From JANQIO01 sp965229625 (lineage in GTDB: Bacteria > Pseudomonadota > Gammaproteobacteria > Pseudomonadales > Halieaceae): 64,000 nucleotides of DNA. This document shows, piece by piece, positions 8,371 through 17,366 of this stretch. The stretch's first letter is position 1; the number at the start of each line of letters is the position of its first letter. Location: contig CBDDJJ010000001.1 in NCBI GenBank assembly GCA_965229625.1, forward strand, positions 2,790,001 to 2,854,000, in the 5' to 3' direction. Under the pieces are notes generated by a model. It made no database searches and was not told the DNA's origin. It was given only the letters and a program-made list of their open reading frames with translations. The position numbers and the translations under genes were made by a program.

Positions 8371-9743
8371 GCCTGGCCGAGGATCGGCGGTAGCTGTTTC
8401 TGAAGGGACAGTTTCTCCCGGGTGGCATCCCCGGTCAGGGCAAAGCCCAGTAACTCGCCCGCGCTGTTCCGGAATTCCGCCTTCACGCTGTTGCCGTCTT
8501 CCGTGAACTGCCACTCGCCTTCGGTATCCGGGGCTACCGGGCTCACCACCACCGGGCAGGCCGGGGTCTTGATCGTCACCGGCATGGCCGGGTAGGCCAC
8601 CTCGGTGGCGTCGCCGGCCAGGGTCTTGCCCAGCGCCCGGGCCGCCGCCATCAGCGGTGCCACATAGACCAGCACGTGGCCCTCCACCTCGGCGCAGTCG
8701 CCAAAGGCGTAGACATTACTGGCACTGGTTTCCAGCAGCCGGTTGGTCTTGATACCGCGACCGACCGCCAGGCCTGCCGCTTGCGCCAGGCCGGTGCTGG
8801 GGCGCACACCAACAGCGCACAGCACGATATCCGCTTCGATGGTGTCGCCGTTGTTGAGGCTTACCGAAACGCCATCGCCAGACTTGTTGACTTCCGTGGC
8901 CAGGGGGCCGAAATGGAAGCGGGCGCCTTTTTCCTCAAGGCCACGCTGCACGGCCTTGCCCGCCGGTTCCGGCAGCAGGGTTGGTAGGCAGTAGCCCAAC
9001 GGGTCGACGGTTTCCACTTCGTACCCGCCATTGAGCAGGTCATTGGTAAATTCACAGCCGATCAGGCCGCCACCGATAATGCAGACCTTCCTGACGTGAT
9101 TCTTGGCTATCGCCTGGCGGAAATCGTCGTAGTCCAGCAGGTCGTTGACGGAATACACATACTCCAGGGCATCACCCGCCAGCGGCGGCTTGATCACCTC
9201 GGCGCCCACCGCCAGCACCAGCCGGGAGTAGTGCAGGGCGGTTTCTGAATCGGCCACGTGGACCAGCTGCTTGTCGGTGTCGATGCTGGACACCCGGGTG
9301 CGGGTCCAGACCGAGGCATTGAGAGCCTGGCCCATGCTGCCGGCATCGGCGGTGGCTAGGTCGTCGGCGCTGGTGTCCTTGGTATAGCCTGTCGAGAGCA
9401 TGGGCTTGGAGTAAGCTCGGCCATCGTCGGCCGTGATCAGGATCAGCGGTGTGGAGTCGTCGTGCTTGCGGAATTCCTTGGCCAGCCCGTAGCCGGCAAG
9501 CCCCGTCCCGATAATCACCACCGGCGCATGCTCGGTATCCGCCTCGGCCTCCTGGTGATGGGGTACCTGCTCTACCGGCGACTCCTCGATCAGCTCGAAG
9601 TCTTCCTTGCCGACACCGCAATCCGGGCACAGCCAGTCCTCGGGAACATCTTCCCACTTGGTACCAGGCGCAATGCCGTCGTCCGGCCAGCCCTTGGCCT
9701 CGTCATAGACCAGGCCGCAAACTATGCATTCCCATTTGCTCAT
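8367..9743 (-). CDS. Rubredoxin fused to NAD(P)H rubredoxin reductase
   Basis: A 458-residue two-domain electron-transfer protein. Residues 1-52 are a complete rubredoxin with iron ligands C6, C9, C39 and C42. A short acidic linker leads to a FAD/NAD-binding reductase with GTGLAG at 79-84, a second nucleotide motif GGGLIG at 224-229 and YAFGDCAEV near residue 330. Reductase passes electrons from NAD(P)H to rubredoxin, which feeds alkane monooxygenases or oxygen-detoxifying enzymes. In pseudomonads the two are separate genes close to ubiC-ubiA; here they are one polypeptide. The partner oxygenase is not in the window. The gene is divergent from ubiC, with overlapping -10 elements (see 9788-9815). 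Confidence 0.93.
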   Translation of the reverse strand: MSKWECIVCGLVYDEAKGWPDDGIAPGTKWEDVPEDWLCPDCGVGKEDFELIEESPVEQVPHHQEAEADTEHAPVVIIGTGLAGYGLAKEFRKHDDSTPLILITADDGRAYSKPMLSTGYTKDTSADDLATADAGSMGQALNASVWTRTRVSSIDTDKQLVHVADSETALHYSRLVLAVGAEVIKPPLAGDALEYVYSVNDLLDYDDFRQAIAKNHVRKVCIIGGGLIGCEFTNDLLNGGYEVETVDPLGYCLPTLLPEPAGKAVQRGLEEKGARFHFGPLATEVNKSGDGVSVSLNNGDTIEADIVLCAVGVRPSTGLAQAAGLAVGRGIKTNRLLETSASNVYAFGDCAEVEGHVLVYVAPLMAAARALGKTLAGDATEVAYPAMPVTIKTPACPVVVSPVAPDTEGEWQFTEDGNSVKAEFRNSAGELLGFALTGDATREKLSLQKQLPPILGQA

Positions 9744-9787
9744 AGGCTGGGGTCTCCATGATTCGTGCGGTGTTTCGGGGATGGGAC

Positions 9788-9815
9788 ACTATAATCACGG
9801 CTGAAAAATGTGCAA
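9788..9815. promoter_or_regulatory. Divergent promoter region, ubiC and rubredoxin fusion
   Basis: A perfect TATAAT at 9790-9795 faces ubiC without a good -35. On the other strand TATAGT (9793-9788) has TTGCAC (9815-9810) 16 bases upstream, facing the rubredoxin-reductase gene. The two -10 elements overlap, so the two transcripts may compete. The TATAAT lies only 12 bases before the annotated ubiC ATG, implying a near-leaderless mRNA or a later ubiC start. Confidence 0.4.
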
Positions 9816-10392
9816 GTCACCCGCGCTGTGGCACACTGCCGCCGTGTTTAGCCCGCCCTCCAGTTCACCCGCCCCCACCTGGTACAGCCCCGAGCAGATG
9901 CAGCTGCGCGGGCTGCCGCGCGATGTACAGCGCTGGCTGCTGGACGAGACCTCCCTGACCGAGCGACTGCTGCGCAAGACCGGCGGCGAGTTCCGGGTCC
10001 AGCGCCTGAGCCAGGCCTGGCGCCGCCCGCTGCTGTCAGAGTCGAGGCTGCTGGCGCTGCCAGCCGGCCAGTGGGCGCTGGTGCGCGAGGTCGTGCTGCG
10101 CTGCTTTGACACACCCTGGGTCTATGCCCGCAGTGTGATTCCCAGCGCCACGCTCAGCGGTGAGCTACGGCGCCTCCGGCAGCTGCAGAATGATTCACTG
10201 GGCGCGCTGCTGTTCCGCCATCCGGAGCTGAAGCGCGAGGCCTTCGAAGTCACCCTGCTGCCGCCAGCCAGCCACTACATACACCCGGATTACCGGCAGG
10301 ACACCCCGGCCTGGGCGCGGCGCTCCCGGTTCGTGCTGCGCGGCAATAGCGTACTGGTCAGCGAGGTGTTCCTGGAGCGGTTTCAAGCCTGA
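9808..10392 (+). CDS. ubiC: Chorismate-pyruvate lyase
   Basis: A 194-residue UbiC, which removes pyruvate from chorismate to give 4-hydroxybenzoate, the first step of ubiquinone synthesis. Family segments include LLRKTGGEFRVQ, W-L-V-REV-L with PWVYARSVIP, and the C-terminal WARRSRF. The ATG at 9808 makes it longer than E. coli UbiC (165 residues) and has no ribosome binding site; GTG at 9844 is an alternative. It is followed 46 bases later by ubiA, so the first two enzymes of the pathway are co-oriented and probably co-transcribed. Confidence 0.93.
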   Translation: MCKSPALWHTAAVFSPPSSSPAPTWYSPEQMQLRGLPRDVQRWLLDETSLTERLLRKTGGEFRVQRLSQAWRRPLLSESRLLALPAGQWALVREVVLRCFDTPWVYARSVIPSATLSGELRRLRQLQNDSLGALLFRHPELKREAFEVTLLPPASHYIHPDYRQDTPAWARRSRFVLRGNSVLVSEVFLERFQA

Positions 10393-10438
10393 GGCAGACC
10401 CGTCATAATATGCGGCTTTCGTCAGTCCGCAGCTTCTC

Positions 10439-11317
10439 ATGTCCACCGCTACCTCCCGCTTCACGGCCTACCTGCAGCTGGTTCGCTTCGACCGACCCAT
10501 CGGCACCCTGTTGCTGCTGTGGCCGACCCTGTGGGCCCTGTGGCTGGCCGCCGGAGGCCTGCCGCCGGTAAAGCTGCTGGTGGTTTTCTCCCTCGGTACG
10601 CTACTGATGCGCAGTGCGGGCTGCGCCGTGAACGACCTCGCAGACCGCAACTTCGACGGGGAGGTGGAACGGACCCGACAGCGGCCCCTGGTTACCGGCG
10701 CCGTCGCTCCCAATGAAGCCCTGGTACTCGCGGCCAGCCTGGCACTGGCCGCCTTCGTCCTGGTGCTGTTTACCAATACGCTGACCATCCTGCTGTCCTT
10801 TGCCGGGGTATTGCTGGCCGCCTGCTACCCTTTCATGAAACGCCACACCCACCTGCCGCAACTGGTGCTGGGGGCGGCGTTTTCCTGGGGCATCCCAATG
10901 GCCTTTGCCGCCGTATCAAATGCACTGCCGCCGGCCTTGTGGCTGGTATTTGTCGCCAACCTGTTCTGGACGGTGGCCTACGATACGGAGTACGCCATGG
11001 TGGACCGCGAAGACGATCTGAAGGTGGGCATCAAGTCGACCGCTATCCTGTTTGGCGAACTCGATCGCCATGTGATCGCCGCCCTTCAGGCATTGACCGT
11101 GATCGCCCTGCTGCTGGTGGGTCAGCGCTTTGAACTCGGCTGGATCTACTTTGTCTCGCTGTTGTTCGCCAGCGGCCTGTTCATCCACCAACAGCGACTG
11201 ATCCGCGAGCGCCAGCCCGCGGACTGCTTCCGGGCCTTCCTCAACAACAACTGGGTAGGCGCTGCCGTATTTGCCGGCGTGGTGCTTGACGCCTGGAGTC
11301 GTGGCACGGCCCAGTGA
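10439..11317 (+). CDS. ubiA: 4-hydroxybenzoate polyprenyltransferase
   Basis: A 292-residue integral membrane prenyltransferase that attaches the polyprenyl tail to 4-hydroxybenzoate. The first aspartate-rich motif NDLADRNFD is at residues 65-73 and the second, DTEYAMVD, at 182-189; both bind the magnesium-diphosphate of the substrate. Multiple hydrophobic helices are apparent. It follows ubiC, and its stop overlaps the GTG start of the next gene by four bases (GTGA), indicating translational coupling. Confidence 0.96.
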   Translation: MSTATSRFTAYLQLVRFDRPIGTLLLLWPTLWALWLAAGGLPPVKLLVVFSLGTLLMRSAGCAVNDLADRNFDGEVERTRQRPLVTGAVAPNEALVLAASLALAAFVLVLFTNTLTILLSFAGVLLAACYPFMKRHTHLPQLVLGAAFSWGIPMAFAAVSNALPPALWLVFVANLFWTVAYDTEYAMVDREDDLKVGIKSTAILFGELDRHVIAALQALTVIALLLVGQRFELGWIYFVSLLFASGLFIHQQRLIRERQPADCFRAFLNNNWVGAAVFAGVVLDAWSRGTAQ

Positions 11318-12507
11318 ACGGTGTAGAGCTTGAAGCGCGCTTCCTGCCCTCGCTAACGCAGGTCGACCGGGACGACTGGAACCGCGTTGCCGGCACCGAC
11401 TACCCGTTCCTGCGCCACGAGTTCCTGCAGGCCCTGGAACGCAGCGGCTGCACAGATGCCGACAGTGGCTGGCAGCCCTACCACGTGGTGCTGTATCGCG
11501 GCGAGGCCCTCATCGCGCTGATGCCGATGTACCTGAAATCCCATTCCTACGGCGAGTACGTTTTCGACTGGAGCTGGGCCGACGCCTACCGGCGCCACGG
11601 CCGCCACTATTACCCCAAGCTGTTGACGGCCGTCCCCTTTACTCCGGCCACCGGGCCCCGACTGTGCGTGGCGGCCGGCGAGGACCCTGGTCAGTGCCGG
11701 GCTGCGCTACTGGCTGCCGCACAACGACTGGCAGACCAGCAGGACCTGTCCTCCTGGCATGTGCTGTTCCCCACCGACGAGGAAGCGGCGACCCTTGAGG
11801 CAAATGGCATGAGCCTGCGCCGGGGCAGCCAGTTCCACTGGTTCAACGAAGGCTATGGCAGCTTCGATGACTTCCTCGCCACCTTCAATAGCCGCAAGCG
11901 CAAATCACTGAAGCGCGAACGCCGCCGGGTGGAGGAACAGAGCATTGAGCTGAATACGCTCAGCGGGCATGAGATCAGCGAGCGCGACTGGGACGAGTTC
12001 TACCGCTTCTACCAGATGACCTATGCCAAGCGCAGTGGGCATGGCGGCTACCTGAACCGGGAGTTTTTTGTACAGCTTGGGGCGACGCTGCCCGAGCACT
12101 GCGTGATGGTGCGGGCGAGCCTGGACGGTGAAGCGGTGGCGGGCTCGCTGTGCCTGCGATCAAACGATACGCTGTTCGGGCGCTACTGGGGCTGCGTGCG
12201 TGAGCTCGATTGCCTGCACTTCGAGGCCTGCTACTACCAGGGCATCGAGTACTGCATCCGCGAAGGGCTCAAGCGCTTCGATCCCGGCGCCCAGGGCGAA
12301 CACAAGATTCAACGCGGCTTCACCCCCATCCCCACCGTGTCGGCCCACTGGATGGCCGACCCCGCCTTTGCCCAGGCCATCGACGATTTCACGCGCCGCG
12401 AAGAAGACCATATCGAAGCCTATATCCGCGAAGCCTCCAGCTACCTGCCGTTCAAGCAGGGCCAGGACGGGCACAAGGGCGCCGAGCAGGAAGACTCAGG
12501 CGGCTGA
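11314..12507 (+). CDS. DUF482/GNAT-fold acyltransferase-like protein
   Basis: A 397-residue protein of the DUF482 family, which has a GNAT-like fold related to FemAB-type peptidyl transferases and is often annotated as a peptidoglycan-linked N-acetyltransferase. Recognisable features are FLRHEFLQALE near the N-terminus, NSRKRKSLKRERR at about 190-202 and the C-terminal GAQGEHKIQRGF. Substrate is unknown. The GTG start overlaps the ubiA stop. The final 12 bases overlap the convergent DUF938 gene. Confidence 0.82.
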   Translation: MNGVELEARFLPSLTQVDRDDWNRVAGTDYPFLRHEFLQALERSGCTDADSGWQPYHVVLYRGEALIALMPMYLKSHSYGEYVFDWSWADAYRRHGRHYYPKLLTAVPFTPATGPRLCVAAGEDPGQCRAALLAAAQRLADQQDLSSWHVLFPTDEEAATLEANGMSLRRGSQFHWFNEGYGSFDDFLATFNSRKRKSLKRERRRVEEQSIELNTLSGHEISERDWDEFYRFYQMTYAKRSGHGGYLNREFFVQLGATLPEHCVMVRASLDGEAVAGSLCLRSNDTLFGRYWGCVRELDCLHFEACYYQGIEYCIREGLKRFDPGAQGEHKIQRGFTPIPTVSAHWMADPAFAQAIDDFTRREEDHIEAYIREASSYLPFKQGQDGHKGAEQEDSGG

Positions 12508-13092
12508 TTTCTGCCAGACCAGCAGCCGGTTGTTGGCGGGCATCTCTGCGTCTTCCAGCAGCCGGTAGCCGGCCGCTACCGCCCGCTCATCGACCGCTTC
12601 AAAATCGCGAATACCCCCACCAGGATGTTGCAGCGACAGCCATTCGTCGAAGCGGGCGTTGCTCTCGCTGGTGTACCGGCCGCCGTAATTGAAGGGCCCG
12701 TAGACCAGCAGGCGACCCGCTGCAGGGGCATGCTCCCCCAGGTAGCTGAACAGGGCTTCCACCGAATGCCAGGGCATGATGTGCAGACTGTTGGCAGTAA
12801 ACACCGCCGCGGGAATGGCAATACCCCAGTCCCGCCAGGTCACATCCAGCCGGTGAGGAGCCGGCAGATTGTCGCCCGTGTAGTCTTCACGCCAGGCTTC
12901 GATAGCTGGCAGGTTGTCAGCCAGGTCGCTGGGCTGCCAGCGCAGCGTCGGTAGTTGCTCGGCAAAAAAACGCGCGTGCTGCCCGGTGCCGCTGCCCAGC
13001 TCCAGTACCACATCCACGTCCGACAGGTGCCGCTTGAGCACCGACAGGATCGGCTGCTTGTTGTTCTCGCAGGCCTGGGAGAACGGGCGCAT
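12496..13092 (-). CDS. DUF938 SAM-dependent methyltransferase-like protein
   Basis: A 198-residue class I methyltransferase-like protein of the DUF938 family. Motif I, LELGSGTGQHA, is near residues 30-40, and the FTANSLHIMPW segment matches the family. The ATG at 13092 gives the family start MRPFSQACENNKQPIL and lies one base after the TGA of the upstream monooxygenase gene, suggesting coupling; an upstream GTG at 13110 would overlap that gene. No substrate is established for this family. Confidence 0.85.
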   Translation of the reverse strand: MRPFSQACENNKQPILSVLKRHLSDVDVVLELGSGTGQHARFFAEQLPTLRWQPSDLADNLPAIEAWREDYTGDNLPAPHRLDVTWRDWGIAIPAAVFTANSLHIMPWHSVEALFSYLGEHAPAAGRLLVYGPFNYGGRYTSESNARFDEWLSLQHPGGGIRDFEAVDERAVAAGYRLLEDAEMPANNRLLVWQKSAA

Positions 13093-13093
13093 G

Positions 13094-14575
13094 TCAGCCG
13101 GGGCTCTCACCGGGCAGGAAAGCGCTCATATCGTATTCGGAGAAATCCGGGCGCTGCATGGTGAAGTGAAAGCGCAGCGAGCTGTGGGGCCAGTTGTTGG
13201 TGATCTTGCCGCTGGCGTTTTTATACCAGCTACCGCATTCGCCGCCCCAGACCGTGTCCGCCAGGTCCTGTTGCAGTTTTTCGTTGAAGCGCGCTGCCAC
13301 TTCGCGGTTGGCGTCCAGCAGGCGGATATCATGGGCCAGCATCTTGTCGATACAGCGCACGATGTACTTCACCTGGGCTTCGACCATGTAGATGATGGAG
13401 TTGTGTCCCAGGTTGGTATTGGGGCCATATAACAGGAACAGGTTCGGGAATCCCGGCACCGATACGCCGCGGTGAGCCCAGGCGCCATCGCGCCAGGTGT
13501 CCGCCAGCCGCTCTCCGCCATGGCCGCGCACCTCCAGCGGTGCCAGGAACTCCGTGGCCTTGAAACCGGTGCCGTAGATGATGACATCCACCGGGCGGGC
13601 GACGCCGTCTTCAGTGATCACGCCCTCAGGGCCTATGCCCTGGATGGGCGAGGTGATGATGTCGATTCCGCCCGCTGCCAGGGCCTGGTAGTAGTCATCT
13701 GAGACCAGGATGCGTTTGCAACCCAGGGGATAATCCGGCGTCAGCACCCGTCGCAGCGCCGGGTCGCTGATTTCCTGTTCCAGGTAGCGGCGCGCAATCT
13801 TCTTCACCAGCCGGTGGCGGATGGAGCCGGGCAGCATGGCACCGAAGAAAAACAGTTCCTGCCGCAGGTACCAGGCCAGCCGGGACAGCTTCAACAGCCA
13901 GGGGAAACGCCGGTAGCGTTCCACCTCTGTGGCGCCATAGGCCCTGTCATTGCGAGGCACGATATAGTTGGCGCTGCGCTGGTAGACGTACACCTGCGCC
14001 GCGGCGCGGGATACCGGCGGAATAAACTGGATGGCGCTGGCGGCGTTACCAATGACGGCCACACGCTTGCCGGACAGGTCCACCGAGTGATCCCAGCGCG
14101 CCGAGTGGAAGCTGGCGCCTGCAAAGCTGTCGCGGCCGGGAAAATCGGGGGTATGCGGACGATTGAGCTGGCCGAGGCCGCTGACCAGGAACCGGCAGGC
14201 CAGCTGCTCGCCACCCGCCAGCGTCAGCGTCCAGACGCCGTGGTCTTCATCGAGTTCGGCAGATTCCACCGCGGCCTGGTAGCGAATGGACTCCCGCAGC
14301 TGGTACTTGTCGATGCAGTGCTCAAAGTAGGCCTGGATTTCCGGCTGCGGTGCATGCGAACGCGACCAGTCGGGCTTGGGCTCAAAGGAGAAACTGTACA
14401 GGTGCGAGGCGACGTCGCAACAGGCACCCGGGTAGGTGTTGTCGTGCCAGGTGCCACCGGCAGCGTCCGTCTTTTCCAGAACCAGGAAGTCGGTAATACC
14501 GGCTTCTCGCAGCTTGATCCCCATGCAGATGCCGGACATGCCGGCACCGAGGACGATAACCGAGTAGCGCTCCAT
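13094..14575 (-). CDS. Flavin-containing (Baeyer-Villiger type) monooxygenase
   Basis: A 493-residue FAD- and NADPH-dependent monooxygenase. The FAD motif GAGMSG is at about residues 10-15. The Baeyer-Villiger fingerprint-like segment FAGASFHSARWD lies at about 151-162, directly before a second dinucleotide motif (VIGNAASA). The ATG at 14575 overlaps the yaaA stop in TGATG form, which decides the start over the longer frame. Such enzymes oxidise ketones to esters or lactones; the substrate cannot be read from sequence. It is translationally linked with yaaA upstream and the DUF938 gene downstream. Confidence 0.9.
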   Translation of the reverse strand: MERYSVIVLGAGMSGICMGIKLREAGITDFLVLEKTDAAGGTWHDNTYPGACCDVASHLYSFSFEPKPDWSRSHAPQPEIQAYFEHCIDKYQLRESIRYQAAVESAELDEDHGVWTLTLAGGEQLACRFLVSGLGQLNRPHTPDFPGRDSFAGASFHSARWDHSVDLSGKRVAVIGNAASAIQFIPPVSRAAAQVYVYQRSANYIVPRNDRAYGATEVERYRRFPWLLKLSRLAWYLRQELFFFGAMLPGSIRHRLVKKIARRYLEQEISDPALRRVLTPDYPLGCKRILVSDDYYQALAAGGIDIITSPIQGIGPEGVITEDGVARPVDVIIYGTGFKATEFLAPLEVRGHGGERLADTWRDGAWAHRGVSVPGFPNLFLLYGPNTNLGHNSIIYMVEAQVKYIVRCIDKMLAHDIRLLDANREVAARFNEKLQQDLADTVWGGECGSWYKNASGKITNNWPHSSLRFHFTMQRPDFSEYDMSAFLPGESPG

Positions 14576-15348
14576 CAGGCCTCTTCGCGAGTAAACACCC
14601 ATTCGCGCGCGGTGGATTCCCCCGCATTATAACGGTAGCCATCGACCTTGAATTTCTTCAGATCGGCAACTTTCTCAACCCGCTTGTCGATGGCGTAACG
14701 CGCCATCTGGCCGCGGGCCTTCTTGGCGAAAAAGCTGATCACCTTGTACTTGCCGTTCTTCCTGTCCTTGAACACCGGCGTGATGATGTCGGCATTGAGT
14801 TCGCCCGGGCGCACCGACTTGAAGTATTCGTTGGACGCCAGGTTGACCAGCACCTCACTCTTCAGGGACTTGAGCTGCCGGTTGAGCGCTGCAGTGATGT
14901 CGTCACCCCAGAACTCGTACAGGTTGCGGCCGCCGCTGTTTTTGAACTTGAGGCCCATCTCCAGGCGGTAGGGCTGCATCAGGTCCAGGGGTCGCAGGAT
15001 GCCGTACAGCCCGGAAAGGATACGCAGGTGTTTCTGGGCGAAGTTGAGGTCCGCCACCTTCATGGTGTCAGCGTCGAGGCCGGTGTACACATCGCCCTTG
15101 AAAGCCAGCACAGACTGCTTGGCATTCTCCAGGGTAAAAGGTTCCCCCCAGTTCATGAAACGCTCGTGGTTGAGCTCCGCGAGCTTGTCACTCACGCCCA
15201 TCAGGGAGGCGATATCCTGGGGTGATAGTTTCCGTGCGTCGTCGACCAGTGCAGCAGAGCGCTCGAGCAGCGCCGGCTGGGTGGTCTTGCGGGTTTGCGG
15301 CGGAGTTTCATAGTCCAGCGTTTTCGCCGGCGACAATACAATCAGCAT
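14575..15348 (-). CDS. yaaA: Peroxide stress protein YaaA
   Basis: A 257-residue YaaA/DUF328 protein, full length. It begins MLIVLSPAKTLDYE and contains the family segments SGLYGILRPLD and the C-terminal FFAKKARGQMARY. In E. coli YaaA limits intracellular iron and oxidative DNA damage during peroxide stress. It is the first gene of a three-gene minus-strand set with the flavin monooxygenase and the DUF938 gene, coupled by a TGATG overlap. That links an oxidative-stress protein with an oxygenase in one transcript. Confidence 0.95.
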   Translation of the reverse strand: MLIVLSPAKTLDYETPPQTRKTTQPALLERSAALVDDARKLSPQDIASLMGVSDKLAELNHERFMNWGEPFTLENAKQSVLAFKGDVYTGLDADTMKVADLNFAQKHLRILSGLYGILRPLDLMQPYRLEMGLKFKNSGGRNLYEFWGDDITAALNRQLKSLKSEVLVNLASNEYFKSVRPGELNADIITPVFKDRKNGKYKVISFFAKKARGQMARYAIDKRVEKVADLKKFKVDGYRYNAGESTAREWVFTREEA

Positions 15349-15452
15349 TCCTTACCTTCCTGTTTACTGTAGCGAGGCTGGCTCGCGCGCGGATATACTG
15401 CGCCGAATCATACGCCGGACAGCTATAAAAACCAGCCGGAGCCCGCCGCTTG

Positions 15453-15962
15453 ATGCAAGCACTGCGAGTATTTATACGCACCGTGGATCATTTCACCGAG
15501 CAGTTCGGGCGCTGGCTGGCCTGGCTGTGCCTGGCGCTGGCCCTCACCGTCTGCCTGGTGGTGCTGCTGCGGTACGGGCTCGGCGCGGGCTCCATCGCCC
15601 TGCAGGAATCCAGCACCTATCTGCACGCACTGGTGTTCATGCTGGGGGCCGCCTACACCCTTAAGCACGACGGCCACGTGCGCGTGGACATTTTCTATCG
15701 TCGCTTCAGCGCTCGCGGCAAGGCCTGGGTCAACAGCGTCGGCTGTATCCTGTTCCTGCTGCCCTTCAGCGTCTTTGTGGGCGCCATCAGCTGGCCCTTT
15801 GTGACCGAGGCCTGGCGCATACTGGAAGGCTCACCGGACCCGGGAGGTATCCACGGGGTTTACCTGCTGAAATCGCTCATTCCGCTGATGGCCCTGAGCC
15901 TGTTGCTGCAGGGCCTGGCAGAGCTGGCCCGGAACGCGCTGGTGCTGGTGGGCGAGGAGTGA
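15453..15962 (+). CDS. TRAP transporter small permease (DctQ)
   Basis: A 169-residue membrane protein with four predicted transmembrane helices, the normal layout of a TRAP small permease. Recognisable is the GAAYTLKHDGHVRVDIFYRR segment at about residues 65-84, typical of DctQ proteins. ATG at 15453 is used; TTG at 15450 is in frame directly before it. Its stop overlaps the GTG of dctM by four bases. It acts with DctM and a periplasmic binding protein, probably the one encoded at 18726-19874, in sodium-driven solute uptake. Confidence 0.93.
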   Translation: MQALRVFIRTVDHFTEQFGRWLAWLCLALALTVCLVVLLRYGLGAGSIALQESSTYLHALVFMLGAAYTLKHDGHVRVDIFYRRFSARGKAWVNSVGCILFLLPFSVFVGAISWPFVTEAWRILEGSPDPGGIHGVYLLKSLIPLMALSLLLQGLAELARNALVLVGEE

Positions 15963-17335
15963 GCGAGGCCGCCAACACCACTTCCCTGTGGATGTTTGCC
16001 TGTGTTTGCCTGGCGCTCATGCTGGGCTATCCGGTGGCCTATACCCTGGCGGGCACGGCGCTGCTGTTCGCCGCCGGTGGCATCCTGCTGGGCAATTTCG
16101 ACCCCAGTTTCCTGAGCGCTCTGCCCGGCCGGCTGTTCGGCACCATCAGCAATATCACGCTGATCGCCGTGCCGCTGTTCATCATGATGGGGGTGATCCT
16201 GGAGAAGTCCCGGGTGGCCGAGCAGCTGCTGGACAATATGGCGCGGCTGCTGGCGGGTCTGCGCGGCGGCCTCGGCATTTCCGTGGTGCTGGTGGGGGCG
16301 CTGCTGGCCGCCAGTACCGGCATCGTCGGCGCCACCGTGGTGACCATGGGACTGCTGTCACTGCCCAGCATGTTGAAACGCGGCTACGACCCGGCACTGG
16401 CCACCGGCACCATCTGCGCCACCGGAACCCTGGGCCAGATCATCCCGCCTTCGATTGCCCTGGTGTTGCTGGGGGATATTCTCTCCAGCGCCTACCAACA
16501 GGCCCAGCTGCGCATGAACGTCTTCAACCCGAAAACCGTATCGGTCGGCGACCTGTTTATTGGTGCGCTGCTTCCCGGCCTGGTACTGGTGGCGCTGTAT
16601 GTGCTCTACCTGGTGCTGTATGCCAGCCTGCGCCCACAACACGCGCCGCCGGCACAGGATGTTGAGGGTATCTCCTTCAGCGCATTGCTCAAGGGCCTGG
16701 CTCCCCCGCTGCTGCTGATCGTGGCGGTGCTGGGTTCGATCCTGGGGGGCGCCGCCACCCCCACCGAGGCCGCCGGGGTCGGTACCCTTGGGGCACTGGC
16801 GCTGGCCTATGCCAAGCGCGAGATGAACCTCTCCCGGCTTCACGAAGTGACACGCAACACCCTGGAAGTCACCTGCATGGTGTTCATGATCCTGATTGGA
16901 GCTGCGCTTTTCTCACTGGTGTTTCGCGGCTTCGGCGGCGAGGAGCTGATCCACTACTACTTCGAAGCCATACCCGGGGGCGTCATGGGCGCGACCCTGG
17001 TGGTGATGCTGATCATCTTCCTGCTGGGCTTCATCCTCGACTTCATCGAGATTACCTTCGTGGTGGTGCCGGTGGTCGGACCGGTGCTGCTGGCCATGGG
17101 GCTGGACCCGATATGGCTGGGCATCATGATCGCCATCAACCTGCAGACCTCCTTCCTGACACCGCCGTTTGGTTTCGCCCTGTTCTACCTGCGCGGGGTA
17201 GCCCCCGACAGCGTGCCGACCGGTGCCATCTACCGCGGTGTGATTCCATTTATTATCATTCAGCTTGCGGTGCTGGGGCTGCTGGTCCTGTGGCCCGGCC
17301 TCGCCACCTGGCTGCCGGCCCTGCTCAAGCAGTGA
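15959..17335 (+). CDS. TRAP transporter large permease (DctM)
   Basis: A 458-residue TRAP large permease with about 12 hydrophobic segments. Family landmarks include MLGYPVAYTLAG near the N-terminus, the IVGATVVTMG and GTLGQIIPPSI segments in the middle, and NLQTSFLTPPFGFALFYLRG at about 393-412. The start is GTG at 15959, coupled to dctQ (GTGA). This subunit forms the transport channel. The long middle loop around residues 190-230 is normal for larger DctM proteins of the TakP-type group. Confidence 0.95.
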   Translation: MSEAANTTSLWMFACVCLALMLGYPVAYTLAGTALLFAAGGILLGNFDPSFLSALPGRLFGTISNITLIAVPLFIMMGVILEKSRVAEQLLDNMARLLAGLRGGLGISVVLVGALLAASTGIVGATVVTMGLLSLPSMLKRGYDPALATGTICATGTLGQIIPPSIALVLLGDILSSAYQQAQLRMNVFNPKTVSVGDLFIGALLPGLVLVALYVLYLVLYASLRPQHAPPAQDVEGISFSALLKGLAPPLLLIVAVLGSILGGAATPTEAAGVGTLGALALAYAKREMNLSRLHEVTRNTLEVTCMVFMILIGAALFSLVFRGFGGEELIHYYFEAIPGGVMGATLVVMLIIFLLGFILDFIEITFVVVPVVGPVLLAMGLDPIWLGIMIAINLQTSFLTPPFGFALFYLRGVAPDSVPTGAIYRGVIPFIIIQLAVLGLLVLWPGLATWLPALLKQ

Positions 17336-17366
17336 TGCCCGCACTACCTTCAAAATCGAGACTGCC

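Noticed and set aside
7006..8514. 502-codon minus-strand frame opposite recG
   Set aside because: Antisense to recG, with low-complexity His/Gln-rich composition typical of a codon shadow.
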